From positions 1,295,001-1,353,777 of the forward strand of contig WPIO01000111.1 in assembly GCA_009760855.2 (NCBI GenBank): a DNA stretch of 58,777 nucleotides, written 5' to 3'. The translations under genes were made by a program, and so were the position numbers. Below, in pieces: positions 43,956 through 55,150 of the stretch. The notes beneath the pieces are model-generated. The model did not search any database, was not told the DNA's origin, and worked only from the letters and a program-made list of their open reading frames with translations. Source of the DNA: Cristatella mucedo. Its lineage: Eukaryota; Bryozoa; Phylactolaemata; Cristatellidae. Each line of letters starts with the position of its first letter. The first letter of the stretch is position 1.

Positions 43956-44709
43956 TTCCGTCAAAGCATCCGCGGTAAAGCGACCGCGAGCGGACGAAAC
44001 AGAGCGGCTCAACGAGCGTCAGCTGTGTGATCTTCGCTTCGTCTCGGCTAGTGCAGGCGAACGGCGATACGGAAACCGGACGCCGAGCTTTCAGTGACTA
44101 CACCCCCGACAAACTCCGTGCGTCTTTATTCGAGGGAGGCGAGCGGTAAAATGGCACTGACTCGTGGGCAGGCTCGGAAGAAATGAACAGCGTTTCACGC
44201 GTGCGATTCATATTTATATTTAGTTAAAAGTTACTTTATTTTTTAAGCAATTGTTTATATGCAATCCTCCGTCAAGTTTTCGTAGCTGCAGAGCCGCTGG
44301 GGGTGGGGGGCACACTAGCTTTAGAAGCTCGACCGTAGCGTTCGCTGCGTCGGTTCCCGATTTCCTCTAAGCAGCTGCTGAGAGCAGGCCGAAGGTCCCC
44401 GTGAAATTGCAGACCTAGAGACCACACTGAGACGCTGCCAACATCCTCTTAGGCGGCTAGGCATTCAAGGGGCAGAATGGATTTGCTTAAGCAGTGGATC
44501 TCAAAGCAAAGCTTGCTTGCATCTTGGCTCTTAGCGATCCGGGTAGGCTGGTGAATGGAATGAGTTCGACTAATGGCGTTAAAGTCGGTTTTGGAATTTG
44601 CTTTTTGCACGCAAATGTTTTTGGGGCAATCCGTTTACAGGCTACGATTTAGTAACGAAGTACCTTGCTGCTCGTATTAACGACGGTGACTTCCTTTCAT
44701 TCTTCATTT
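43956..44709. other. GC-rich then mixed unassigned sequence
   Basis: The stretch 43965-44170 is rich in GC and CpG with a TTTATT at 44126-44131 that could be a minus-strand poly(A) signal, so it might be an LTR. No second copy is present to confirm this. The rest is unidentified. Confidence 0.3.
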
Positions 44710-44732
44710 AAATAGGCATTTTGCATTTAATA
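44710..44732 (+). repeat. Left flanking direct repeat of the heptamer array
   Basis: The 23 bases 'aaataggcattttgc' + 'atttaata' are repeated exactly at 45657-45679, on the far side of the array. Confidence 0.9.
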
Positions 44733-45620
44733 TAATTTATAATTTATAATTTATAATTAATTAATAATTAATAATTTATAATTTATAATTAATTTATAAT
44801 TAATTTATAATTTATAATTTATAATTAATTTATAATTTATAATTATTATTTATAATTTATAATTTATAATTTATAATTTATAATTTATAATTTGTAATTT
44901 ATAATTTATAATCTATAATTTATAATTTATAATTCATAATTTACAATTTATAATTTATAAATAAGAAATATAAAATAATAAATAATATCTAATGATTTAT
45001 TATTTATTATTTATTTATTATTTACTATTTATTTATTATTTATTATTTATTATTTATTATTTATTATTTACTATTTATTATTTATTTATTATTTATTATT
45101 TTATTATTTATTATTATTTATTATTTGCTATTTATTATTTATTATTATTTATTATTTATTTACTATTTATTATTTATTTATTATTTATTATTTTATTATT
45201 TATTATTATTTATTATTTATTTATTTATTATTTATTATTTATTATTTATTATTTATTATTTATTATTTATTATTTATTATTTATTATTTATTATTTATTA
45301 TTTATTATTTATTATTTATTATTTATTATTATTATTTATTATTTATTATTTATCATTATATTTATTATTTATTATTTACTATTTATTTATTATTTATTAT
45401 TTATTATTTATTATTTATTATTTATTATTTATTATTTATTATTTATTATTTATTTATTATTTATTTATTATTTATTATTTATTATTTATTATTTATTATT
45501 TATTATTTATTATTTATTATTTATTATTTATTATTTATTGTTTATTGTTTATTGTTTATTGTTTATTGTTTATTGTTTATTGTTTATTGTTTATTGTTTA
45601 TTATTTATTATCATTAATTT
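44733..45620. repeat. A/T heptamer array in three phases
   Basis: The first block (44733-44960) is built from TTTATAA units, the second (about 44996-45537) from TTTATTA units, and the third (about 45538-45600) from TTTATTG units. All have period 7, with occasional 4-base slips giving 11-base units. The 214-codon 'YYLLFII' repeat ORF across it is a by-product of 7-base units read in threes. Confidence 0.95.
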
Positions 45621-45656
45621 AATGTTTAATATTTAATAATAATGCATTTTGCATAT

Positions 45657-45679
45657 AAATAGGCATTTTGCATTTAATA
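45657..45679 (+). repeat. Right flanking direct repeat of the heptamer array
   Basis: Exact copy of 44710-44732. A partial third copy ('gcattttgcat') lies immediately to the left at 45643-45654. Confidence 0.9.
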
Positions 45680-45849
45680 CTGCGAGCCATATGCAGTGCA
45701 GCTATGCTGAGCTTCGTCGACGTCGTAGGCGACATCCACTTGCCAGCTAATCAACGGGTCGGTGCCTACAGTAGCCTGCCACTTGCTGCCAGCTACCTAC
45801 CGGGTATGCACCCATGGACGTAGCAAGTGTCAGGGAGGGTTCAACGAAT

Positions 45850-46342
45850 CAGCTTAATCCACCGAAATCCACTCTTATTAGGCTAGCAACGACCGGACGT
45901 AGGAATTGCCGAGCTCTAACCTCGTGCTGATATTGCAGTCCACGTTCGAATTCATCCGTCCGCAAAATTTCATGTCTCTGAGCTGATTCCCACTAATGCA
46001 ACTGAGCTTTGACGCCGGACGCCTGTGCCTCAATCCAACACAATCCATTTCAGTTCTTGTCAAATCCACCCAAAATCTGCTGCAAACAGCTTTAACAAGT
46101 CTCGAATATGAAACTACGCTACACGCACAACATACCCAGAACATTTTGCGATTCCCTTCACGACTTCTTAGGAAGATCACTCCCATAAGATTGCAGTGGC
46201 CCAGGCCAATACCTCAAAATACCACGATCAATCACAACCCACAACAATCCACAACATTCCACCTTGCAACGAAAGAAATCCTGATCGCAAAGTTCCTTTT
46301 TTGAATGCATATGACAGAACGCTCTGCGACGATTGCATTCAA
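45850..46342 (+). repeat. Satellite S1, left part of array
   Basis: Carries the S1 hallmark of many 'caatcCAC/caatCGAC' words and a 'ggcccaggccaatacc' block (46198-46213) at the expected place. Interrupted by LINE B at 46343. Confidence 0.55.
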
Positions 46343-46405
46343 ATGTAATGTAATGTAATGTATCTCCGTCAGTAACTCCACAAAGTCATAAAGACCATGT
46401 GGGTG

Positions 46406-48136
46406 TTACGCAGGAGAGTTTTGTATAGCCCACTCACAGCATAAGCGGCTTTCGGTACGCATTCGGTAGCCAACAGACTTCGTCTCACGCAACAAAGAGA
46501 AAGTGGGAAGCCTAGCAGAGTTAGGAGAGCAGTTGAGGTAGTGAGTAGCATAGAAGTAGCAGTTCAGGACCGCTGAAAAAGATGTGCCATAGTCGGCAGT
46601 TGGAGAGTAGATGTCGTTGCGTAAGAATTGTGGAAGCGAGTTCCACAGTCTAGGACCTGCAGAGCTAAAGCTTCTGTCGCCAACTGTCTTTAAGCGGAGG
46701 AATGGGACAGCTAATTTATTGTCCACACAGAACCTGAGGGCGCGAACAGGCTGAAACTGATGCAGCAATTCAGCTAGGTATGAAGGAGCCAAGCCGTGGC
46801 GGGCCTTGTGGGTCAGTGTAAGAACTTTGCTCTGTAGCCTTTGCTCCACCGGCAACCATTCTAGCTCTTTCAGCAAAGGTGACACGTGCTCAAACCGCTG
46901 GGACTTGAAGACCAGCCTTGCAGCCATATTCATAGTCCGCTGTTGTGGCACAATAGCTTTCTTTGGTAGCCCAGCCAAAAGGGAATTACAATAATCAAGC
47001 CGAGACAGAACTAAAGAGCTAGTTAAATTTTTTACAAGCCACTGTGGGAGACAGCTTCCAATCTTGGATAGGGATCGGATGTGATGGCCAGCTGTAGAGG
47101 CAGTCTTCTGAATGAAGCTTTTGAAATTGAGGCAGCTGTCGAACACGGCACCTAGATTACGAGCACGTGGTGAAGGTCGCACAATAGCATCACCTATTAG
47201 AACAGCAAAGCCTTTTAATCCAGCCACATGCTTAGGGTGTCCTATGAGATGCAGTTCGGTTTTATCGTCATTTAATTTCAGGAAGTTTTCCGACATCCAG
47301 GATCGAATATCGGCAAGGCAAGCACTCAGTTTCTTAGTTGCCGCAGCAGATTCCGACGGTTTAAAAGACAAATACAACTGAGTATCGTCAGCATAGAAGT
47401 GATATTCTATTCCACGGGCCTTAATCACTTTTCCCAGAGGTTGCGTATAAATGGAGAACAGCAAGGGACCAAGTACAGACCCTTGAGGGACTCCACAGGT
47501 GACCCTTCTCATGTCTGAGACCTGACCCCCACACAACACGGATTGAACACGATCAGACAAGTAGGATTTAAACCACGCCAGTGCTTCGTCTGCCAGACCG
47601 ATCGTTGCTCTCAATCGTTCAAGCAGAACTTCGTGATCAATGGTGTCGAAGGCAGCAGACAGATCTAGCAGGGCTAAGGCAGTGACATTCCCGTCGTCGT
47701 TGCCACATAGAATGTCATTGTTAACACGGAGGAGAGCAGTTTCAGTAGAGTGCTGCCTCTTGAAACCTGATTGAAATGTTTCTGACATTCCATTATTTTC
47801 AATATGTTCAACTAGCTGCTTAGCAACAATTTTTTCAAGAATCTTTGATAAGAACGGAAGAAGGGAAACTGGACGATAGTTTGCTAGGACCTCTGTGTCT
47901 AATCCAGGCTTTTTAAGAATAGGTCTAACGATTGCCGATTTGAAGGACTTGGGGACGACCCCTTTTCCCAAAGAAGCATTAAAAATCTTGGTTATGGCAG
48001 GGATAAGTTGGTCAGCAAGTGAAGACCACAGAGCTGAAGGTATAGGGTCTTCAGGAGACGAGCTCTTTTTGCTAGACGTTATTAAGGCAGCCACATCACA
48101 GGCAGAAACATCGGAGAACCTTTTAAGAAAGGTCAC
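46406..48136 (-). CDS. Reverse transcriptase of LINE family B (L2/CR1-type)
   Basis: A 576-codon open frame of an RNA-dependent DNA polymerase that would act by target-primed reverse transcription in the nucleus. RT motifs appear in order: LANYRPVSLLPFLSKILEK (about residues 85-103), ALLDLSAAFDTIDHEVLL with the first catalytic aspartate, GVPQGSVLGPLLFSIY, the catalytic FYADDTQLYLSF box and FLKLNDDKTELHLIG. The post-palm region follows: SRLDYCNSLLAGLPKK, LTHKARHGLAPSYLAEL and SAGPRLWNSLPQFL, ending IQNSPA. The given start lies inside the original polyprotein; the true frame enters from upstream through one frameshift near 48150. Because endonuclease sequence is absent, this copy cannot move by itself even if the RT is functional. 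Confidence 0.88.
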   Translation of the reverse strand: MTFLKRFSDVSACDVAALITSSKKSSSPEDPIPSALWSSLADQLIPAITKIFNASLGKGVVPKSFKSAIVRPILKKPGLDTEVLANYRPVSLLPFLSKILEKIVAKQLVEHIENNGMSETFQSGFKRQHSTETALLRVNNDILCGNDDGNVTALALLDLSAAFDTIDHEVLLERLRATIGLADEALAWFKSYLSDRVQSVLCGGQVSDMRRVTCGVPQGSVLGPLLFSIYTQPLGKVIKARGIEYHFYADDTQLYLSFKPSESAAATKKLSACLADIRSWMSENFLKLNDDKTELHLIGHPKHVAGLKGFAVLIGDAIVRPSPRARNLGAVFDSCLNFKSFIQKTASTAGHHIRSLSKIGSCLPQWLVKNLTSSLVLSRLDYCNSLLAGLPKKAIVPQQRTMNMAARLVFKSQRFEHVSPLLKELEWLPVEQRLQSKVLTLTHKARHGLAPSYLAELLHQFQPVRALRFCVDNKLAVPFLRLKTVGDRSFSSAGPRLWNSLPQFLRNDIYSPTADYGTSFSAVLNCYFYATHYLNCSPNSARLPTFSLLRETKSVGYRMRTESRLCCEWAIQNSPA

Positions 48137-48468
48137 AGGTTGAGGAACGGCGATGGCTTTGGTCGGAGGGGCTTAATGGAGGCACGAATGTGCACAATTT
48201 TTTCAGTAAAAAAGGCTGAAAACTTTTCGGCTGCGCCCTTAATATCTGGGGAATCAGACCTGGTAGCATTGGCCAGGAAATGGTTTACTGTCTTATAAAT
48301 CTGTTTAGTGTCCGACTGGCAGGAATTCAGTTTTCTAATGAAAAAAGAAGCCCTGGCTTTTTTAAGCTTTCGGGTGTAAACTCGAAGGAAGTCTTTAAAA
48401 TTGACTAGGTCTGCCTCAGACCCCGATTTCTTGAAACGACGTTCCAGCCTGCGCTTAACACGGCGCAT
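48133..48468 (-). pseudogene. LINE family B linker between endonuclease and RT
   Basis: 111 codons with RRLERRFKKSGSEADLVNF, then KARASFFIRKLNS and FSAFFTEKIVHIRASI. This is the arginine-rich helix and 'F..FF..KI..IR' pattern that precede the RT in CR1/L2 ORF2 proteins. It ends at an early stop at 48133, overlapping the RT frame by four bases in another phase, so one base has been gained or lost compared with an intact ORF2. Confidence 0.8.
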
Positions 48469-48490
48469 CTTAAGGAGTTAAAATAATTCA

Positions 48491-49480
48491 CTTGCATGGG
48501 CACAGCCGTTCTCGTGCAATGCTCTGCAATCGACTGCAGAAGCCCGGGTCAATACCGCAGTCCACTTCAATCCACAGAATCCACAGCCTACAAAATCGAA
48601 ATACATTTCGCCAAGCTCCAGTTTTCATTTCTTATTAAAATGTACCATACTGTGTGCACAGCCACGTAAAATATTGTGCAACCTTGCACTGTGGCCATTG
48701 GCGGTAATCGCTTGAAATTACCTGGAAAACCACCCCAATCCTCTCTATTCCACTGAAAATCGTCCACAAATCGCCATAGCGGAGCTCTAATTGACATTTC
48801 ATTTAGGACTAGGCTCAGTTCAAAGTGCATCCGCACAAATGCGCTCCATTAGGCAGGCGCATTCTCATGCAATTGATTGCAATTGACTGCAAAGACCCTG
48901 TCCCATGCTGCAATCCACCTCAATCCGCCGAAATCCGCTGCGATCTGCTACACAGCAGCTAAAACTCGTATGCTAGAAGCTCTAACTATGATTGCACGCT
49001 GCTCTACTCTTTGGTTATTGTGTACTCGCATAACTTCACTGTAATTGCCTCTGCCATTCTGCAGCAATCCACTACAATCGACTGCAACTGCCCGGGCCAG
49101 CACGTCTATGTACCGCAACCCCTGAAAAACGACAAAAATACGTACACTTTAAGTACGTTTACTTTACACAAAAATACGTAAGCTCTAATAGTGGTTTTAC
49201 GTTGGCCTAGTTTTTGGTCATTGTGCAATCCCAAAATTTAACTACAATCACCATGATCAATCGGCAGCAATGCACTGCAATTGAATTCAACGGCCCAGGC
49301 CAATGCGGCGATCAACTGCAATCCGACGCTAAATGCCCTTAAATCGGTTTCGTAGCGCTCCCATTTTTATTGCATGTTACCATGCTCATTGGTTAAATTT
49401 AACCACATAATTTAGGCAATTGCACTGGTACAATCTCGGGCAATTCACAGCAATATACTGCAACGGTTCGGCTCGAAGCA
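48491..49480 (+). repeat. Satellite S1, middle part of array
   Basis: About five units. The 'ctgca...cccGGgtcaata' landmark recurs near 48540, 48885, 49087, 49290 and 49459, and an 'aatccacc.caatccgc' motif follows each. Units are about 170-200 bp and well diverged. Confidence 0.7.
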
Positions 49481-49484
49481 GCAA

Positions 49485-49842
49485 TAATAATAATAATATA
49501 ATAATAAGAATGCACTTGATAAAGCACCCCCAGAGAACTTAATCTCTCTCTCTCTCTCTCTAGGCGCTTTACATTTGCTGCAAAGGGAAATGCAATTGAA
49601 TGGTAAGTAAAATCATGCTTGAAAAACAAACAAAATGAATAACATGGTTAGGGGTGACATGCACAGGGTCAGCATGCAAATGTGGTTAGTGGCAGCATGC
49701 ACAGTGTCAGCACGCATAAGCATATCAAGGACGAATCACAGGGACCCACTAAATGCTGTCCTAAATAGGTGTGTTTTTAAATTCTTTTTAAATGTGGTCA
49801 GGTCAGGTGATGTTCTGACGGAGGTCGGGAGGGAGTTTTAGG
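49485..49842 (-). mobile_element. LINE family A 3' fragment in satellite S1
   Basis: Minus-strand: AATAAT tail, stem-loop ('agcacccccagagaactt'), a short CT expansion inside the stem-loop region (49546-49561), then UTR up to 'gggagggagttttagg'. S1 sequence continues on both sides. Confidence 0.87.
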
Positions 49843-51090
49843 CAATCCACAACAATCCGTGGCAAGTTGAACTAAATTGCCTGCACGAAGTGCTGATTGT
49901 TATCGCATTTCACATTTCTTTGTGCTAAAAGTGAAATCGTAGGACTTTCAAGCAAATTTTGCACGTTAATTGTCATAAATACACGGCAATTGACAGCAAT
50001 GGCAGGGACCAATACCGCAATCCGTGCAAATCGACGAGAAATTGGCAGCACCAAGCTCCCATTCTCATTCCACGTAACATCGCACTGCATACATACATAA
50101 TTTCAACTAGCTCTGACCGTTCCATCTTGGGCAATACATGGCAACAGACGGCAATGGCCCGGGCAAAACAGCAATCGATTATGGTCCATCGCAAATCACT
50201 GGAAACTGATTGGACCAAGAAAAAACATATCTTACCGGTCACAGCCCATGTTGTTGAAAGTGCAATACAATCCTTTCAACCAAGCCCTCACGTAAAATCG
50301 CGAGTACTGAACGGCAATCGACAGCGATGTCCTGGTCCAATGACCCAATTCCCGGCGAATTAAAGAGATATTGGAAGCGAGGTAGCCTCAATTGTCATTA
50401 CATATGACATTCCGCTGCTTCCAAAGTAAATCTGTGGAACGTCGAAGATGCGTTGATTGTTAAGCTTCAGCGATGCACGGCTATCAGCAGCTACGGGCCG
50501 AAAGCGAAATCCATACAAAATTGACCAGATTGACTGCAATCAACTCAACTCTCATTCCGCGTAACATGAACCTGTGTGAGCACATAATTTTCACCCACGG
50601 TACGCGTTCAATCGATGGCCACCCATGGCAATCAATGGCAATGGCCGGGGAAAATACGTGTATCCGTAACAGACAGTTACAAATGGAGCGACGTTTGGTG
50701 AGAGAAGCTCCAACTTTTCTTGCGTATTGCACTACACTGCATTAAAAGTGCAGCCACATTTTGTTATACAATCGACAAAAGCACAATCAAGGGTAATGCA
50801 CAGCAAACGACGGCAATGGCCCGGTCCCTGCCGTAACCTGATTCAAATTTGCTGGAAATTGACTGTTAGAATTTTGTAATTATCCTACTACATAACGCTC
50901 ACTGTGGGCGCACATGCTGTCCTTTTTCGCGTTCAACCTTTGGCAACCCATGGCAATCAAGGGTAATCGCTCAAGGCAATACAGTAATCTATGATTGTCC
51001 GTGACAATTACAAAACAAAGCTGGTTGGAGAAGATCACATATTTCTTGCGTAACAATGTGCTGTAATAAAAGTGCAACTGCGTCTGTGAT
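49843..51090 (+). repeat. Satellite S1, right part of array
   Basis: About seven units of 147-175 bp, with landmarks ('caatggcccgggcaaa'-like) near 50000, 50152, 50323, 50484, 50638, 50813 and 50960. Full unit order: ggcaatcaatggcaatggcc, ...gcaatccgt..., gagaagctcc..., ttcttgcgta..., 'cattaaaagtgcaaccac'. The ORFs here are by-products. Confidence 0.75.
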
Positions 51091-51219
51091 TAGCAGTTGA
51101 CTCTCTGGGTTAGTGAACCGAACAACACATCTGATGGCTTATTTTCTAGCATTCGAGAGTCAACTCATGCACAGTTCGCATGTTCCTCACCACTGCAAGA
51201 GTGAAGCAGCAGTGTCTCT

Positions 51220-51283
51220 CTGATCTATCACTTTCTCTCTCCGGCCCGAATTCTCTCAGTCTCTCTCTGTGTCTGTCTCGCTG

Positions 51284-51336
<53 letters not shown>

Positions 51337-51400
51337 TAACCTCTTTCTCTCTGTTTGTCTCCCTCTCTCTCTCTCTCTCTCTCTCTTGCAATCTCAACTC
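51220..51400. repeat. (CT)n-rich low-complexity tract
   Basis: Imperfect CT repeats with GT interruptions. ORFs of RE or SL repeats on either strand are artefacts. Confidence 0.97.
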
Positions 51401-51600
51401 TTCTCTTGACTTAGCTACTTTTCTCGCTTTCTATTAGTTGTGCAAGATAAAGCCTGTTCGCTATCAAAAGCGTGAAGCCTTTGGCAATCGAAAGCGAGCT
51501 GACAGCTGCTTGGGCTTTTTTCGTACTTTAAAGTAATTTAAGGCAGTAACCATATAGTCAGTGGCTTTGTGGAGCTACATACGGAAATAAATGTAATGCA
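51401..51600 (+). mobile_element. LINE family B 3' tail remnant
   Basis: Plus-strand 'gataaagcctgttcgctatc', 'agctgcttgggctttttt' and 'gtggagctacatacggaaat' followed by 'aatgtaatgcaatac'. This corresponds to the B terminal segment with heavy changes. Confidence 0.55.
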
Positions 51601-51879
51601 ATACATATGGGAATACATGTAAGGCAATGCTATGCATTCAGATGTCAATGTGCTTGAAAAGACTCTCTTGAGGACACAGCCGTGGAGTCGTAAGGTTTCG
51701 GTAGTTGGACGTTTTCCCGCAGTGCGTTCCGTTGGGTTAGAGTTCGGTTACATGGAATTGGTCGCTTACAACCCTAAATATGCCTTGCAAATTACGGTTC
51801 TGATGAAGAACAAACGAAAAATGCGACTAAAGAGAACCGGCTGTGCTATGCAAGAGAGATGGAAGAGCTCTTTACGTCA

Positions 51880-53540
51880 TGTCCCAGCACCTTTCAAAAA
51901 AGCTGTAGCCAGGCCATTTCTCAAGAAATCAACACTAGACCAAGAGAACTTAAGCAACTACCGCCCAGTCTGCCGTCTACCATTCCTATCAAAGACACTG
52001 GAACGGGTCGTGGCGGACCAGCTATCTCATACATAAAAACCTCACACCTTGCTAGTAAGTTCCAGTCTGGCTTTAGAGCTAATCACTCCACAGAGTCAGC
52101 ATTGCTTAGGGTATACAACGACCTACGTAGGAATGCAGACATGGGTAGAGTGTCTCTGCTTATTTTGCTCGATCTTTTGGCAGCTTTTGATACCATCGAT
52201 CACAAAGTTCTTCTAGAGCGCCTCTCATCTCGCCTGGCACACTGACACTGTTCTGCAGTGGTTCAGGTCCTATCTCAGTGGGAGACTCCGGAGTATTGAC
52301 GTGAATGGACAAAGATCATCTGAGGTACGTCAATATGGCTTACCTCAGGGCTCCGTGCTAGGTTCGGTTCTTTTCACGGTTTATACTCTGCCTCTTGCTG
52401 ATGTGATTGCCAAGCACAATCTAGGCTTTCACTTCTATGCGGATGACACTCAGTTGTACCTTTGCTTTGATCCCTCCCAGCCTTCGAGCACCTCAAATTC
52501 TCTAAACTCACTAGCTGCATGCATTGATGACATCCGCACATGGATGGCAGAAAAATTTCTAAAACTTAACGATGATAAAAACTAACTTACTAGTTATGGG
52601 CCCACCCAGTGTGATCCAGAGATTGGAAAGGCTGACTCTCAAAATTGGCTCTGCCTGCATATCTCGAGTTGAATCAGCTCGAAATCTAGGTGTCATATTC
52701 CAAAGCGACCTCTCGTTAGATGACCATATCAGCTCCACAGTCAAATCCGCCTATTTTCAGCTTCATAACATTGCTAAAATTTGGGCTTGTTTAGATAAGG
52801 ATACCACATCTTAAGTTGGTCCGTGCATTCGTGACATCCCGTGTTGACTTCTGCAACTCACTGCTAGCTGGCCTACCGGCATGTGCGATCGGGCTATTGC
52901 AGCTGGTGCAAAACTCTGCGGCTAGGCTTGTCTGTCGTGAGCGTTGAAGTTGCCACCTCACTCCACTTCTCGCTGACCTGCACTGGCTACCAGTCAAGCA
53001 ACGGATTGACTTCAAGGTTTTGTCACTCACTTTTAGGTCACTTCATTCTTTGGCTCCAGCCTATCTCTCAGATCTACTCCCCCATCAGGCCAAGCATCGT
53101 ACCACGCGATTTTCGGAATCCAACAGTCTACAAATACCCCGTACAAACCTCAAATCCTTTGGAGACCGTGCATTTAGTTGGTATGCTCCCAAAGCCTGGA
53201 ACTCCCTTCTGATCTGTGTCAGACCATCCCCTGACCTGACCACATTTAAAAAGAATTAAAATAAAAACTATTTAGTGCAGCATTTAGTGGGTCCCTGTGA
53301 TTCGTCCTTCATGTGCTTATGCGTGCTGACACTGTGCATTCTGCCACTAACCACATTTGCATGCTGACCCTTACTGACACCCCTAACCATAATATTCATT
53401 TTGTTTGTTTGTCAAGCATGATTTTACTCACAATTCAATTGTATTTCCCTTTGCAGCAAATGTAAGGCGCCCAGAGAGAGATTAGGTTCTCTGAGGGTGC
53501 TTTATTAAGTGTATTAGTTTTGTTATTATTATTATTACGT
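51880..53540 (+). mobile_element. LINE family A, longest copy, with RT domain
   Basis: Extends from the first RT motif to the (ATT)n tail. In order it encodes LSNYRPVCRLPFLSKTLER, FQSGFRANHSTESALL, LLAAFDTIDHKVLLERL (catalytic aspartate), GLPQGSVLGSVLF, FYADDTQLYLCF (catalytic box), LKLNDD, ESARNLGVIFQSDLSL and the C-terminal segments ending near LTTFKKN. Frameshifts or stops occur near 52030, 52240, 52585, 52815 and 53250, so it is inactive. Compared with family B the RT is clearly related, but the sequences after the catalytic box and the 3' ends differ. The DNA from 51600 to 51880 before it is not recognised. Confidence 0.88.
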
Positions 53541-54334
53541 ACCCAAACACAGCAGACCCGAAGAAGCCGAGCGGCTGCGTGAGCTTGTACTGCTAACTTA
53601 AGCAATACCGGAAAGCAAAAGTGCAATTGAATGTAAGCTCAAGCCACTCTTAAAGTTGTCAGACTGTACTTTCTGTTAGAAGTTGGTTGCTGCTAAATTA
53701 CAACTCATTTCGTAAGTACCTTTTCGGTGTTCACAGATGCGAATGGTAAATGCAAAGGTTGGTTGGTCCAATAACTTCTTTTATTTACTAGAGACTTACC
53801 GGCTCTGACATCGGCTTGCAGTGGGCAATAGGCGATTGCCTGTTTAAAGACTCAAGCCCACGACATGGGTGGTAAAAAGCTAGTACCTTACCCCAGGAAT
53901 ATAAAAAATTACACAGTCGTAGAAGCACAAGTCTTGAAAAGTCATGATTTAGTAAGTAATATTCACCAGCAGCCGTTCTTCACACTGGCTTTCTTCGCAT
54001 GTTAATGAGCTTTAAAAAACACCGTAACCGTGTGAGTGAAATGGCCCTTGATAGGACCAGATTTCGACGGATTCAAACGACTGCCAGTGCAAGATACTGC
54101 AATTCTCATAGCCAAGTGATTACCAAGCCTCAAAATAACCTCAACCCAATCTTGTCAGAGTGTCTGGACTGAAAATTAATTAGAGCCTGCGTGGGGTGGT
54201 CTCTGATACACAGCCACAGCAGCATGGCGTCATCAGCTCATGGATCAGCAGAAATGCATCCATCCTCTCGTGGAATACATAGATGAGAAATATAAATGAG
54301 AAGCTCTTTTCTTTAGATGAGGGGAAACGTTTCA
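53541..54334. other. Mostly unassigned, with a possible degraded SINE1
   Basis: At 53780-53890 the minus strand has 'gggctt' and 'gcaatcgcc...cactgcaagcc' in SINE1 order, too diverged to be sure. Nothing else was recognised. Confidence 0.35.
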
Positions 54335-54915
54335 GGAGGACACCACTTCTCGCCGACCTGCACTGGCCACCAGTCAAGCAACGGATTGACTTCAAGGTTT
54401 TGTCGCTCACTTTTAGGTCACTTCATTCTTTGGCTCCAGCCTATCTCTCAGATCTAATCCCCCATCAGGCCAAGCATCGTACCATCAGCTTTTCGGAATC
54501 CAACAGTCTACAAATACCTCGAACAAACCTCAAATCCTTTGGAGACCGTGCATTTAGTTGGTATGCTCCCAAAGCCTGGAACTCCATCCCAACCTGCTTA
54601 AGAATATCCCCTGACTTGACCACCTTTAATAAGAAGCTGAAAACACACCTATCTAGGATGGAATTGTGTGGGCCCTGTGATTCGCCCATGACGTGCTCAT
54701 GCGTGCTGACACAGTGCATGCTGCAGCTAACCACATTTGCATGCTGACCAAGTGCATGTAATTTCTAACCACGTTGTTCATGTTGTTTATCAAGCATAAT
54801 TTTAATTCCGATTGAATAGTGATTCTTTTTGCAGCAAATGTATAGGGCCTAGAAAGAGACCGAGTTCCCTAAGGGCGCATTATCAAGTGCATTATTATTG
54901 TTATTAATATTATTA
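54335..54915 (+). mobile_element. LINE family A 3' copy
   Basis: An abrupt start at 'caccacttctcgccgacc'; open to 54747 (PLLADLHWPPVKQRIDF ... APKAWNSIPTCLR), then a changed C-terminus (the usual LFRTAFSGSL is altered). UTR, stem-loop ('tatagggcctagaaagag') with partly broken pairing, and an ATT tail follow. Confidence 0.87.
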
Positions 54916-55004
54916 AAGGAATGGTACAATAGGGAGTGCTCTGCTTAGAAGTTAAAGACTTGATTATGCTTGCATATCACATCGGCCAAAAGGGAGTGCA
55001 CAAA

Positions 55005-55150
55005 TCATGAAAAGAGCTTGACCAGTGACAGATCCCTGAGCTACACCATATTTCAGAGGTTCCTCAGATGATCTATGTCTATTCATGTCAATACTGGGAA
55101 GTCTCTCAATGAGATAGGACCTGAGCTATTGCAATCCCGTGCCGGTGATG
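55005..55150 (-). mobile_element. LINE family A RT-palm fragment
   Basis: The minus strand matches 52255-52370 of the longest copy, covering WFRSYLS and a degraded form of the PQGS box ('caggtcctatctcattgaga', 'ctcagggatctgtc'). Only this internal piece is present. Confidence 0.65.

Larger units (their letters stand above)
46343..48490 (-). mobile_element. LINE family B, most complete copy
   Basis: A 2.15-kb minus-strand element inserted in satellite S1. It holds the linker between endonuclease and RT, the whole RT, the C-terminal domain and the 3' end 'gttactgacggagatacatt' followed by ACATT repeats (46343-46366). The 5' end, including the endonuclease, is missing. It is the youngest-looking LINE in the window because the RT frame is intact. 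Confidence 0.9.

Noticed and set aside
44992-45636. A 214-codon ORF of repeated YYLLFII
   Set aside because: It is the translation of a stop-poor A/T heptamer array; period 7 read in threes gives a 7-residue repeat. No gene is implied.
49843-51090. A CRISPR-like array
   Set aside because: Units are long, diverged and lack constant short repeats alternating with unique spacers. The genome is eukaryotic; this is satellite DNA.
51146-51437. RE-repeat and SL-repeat ORFs
   Set aside because: Translation of a CT-rich low-complexity tract.
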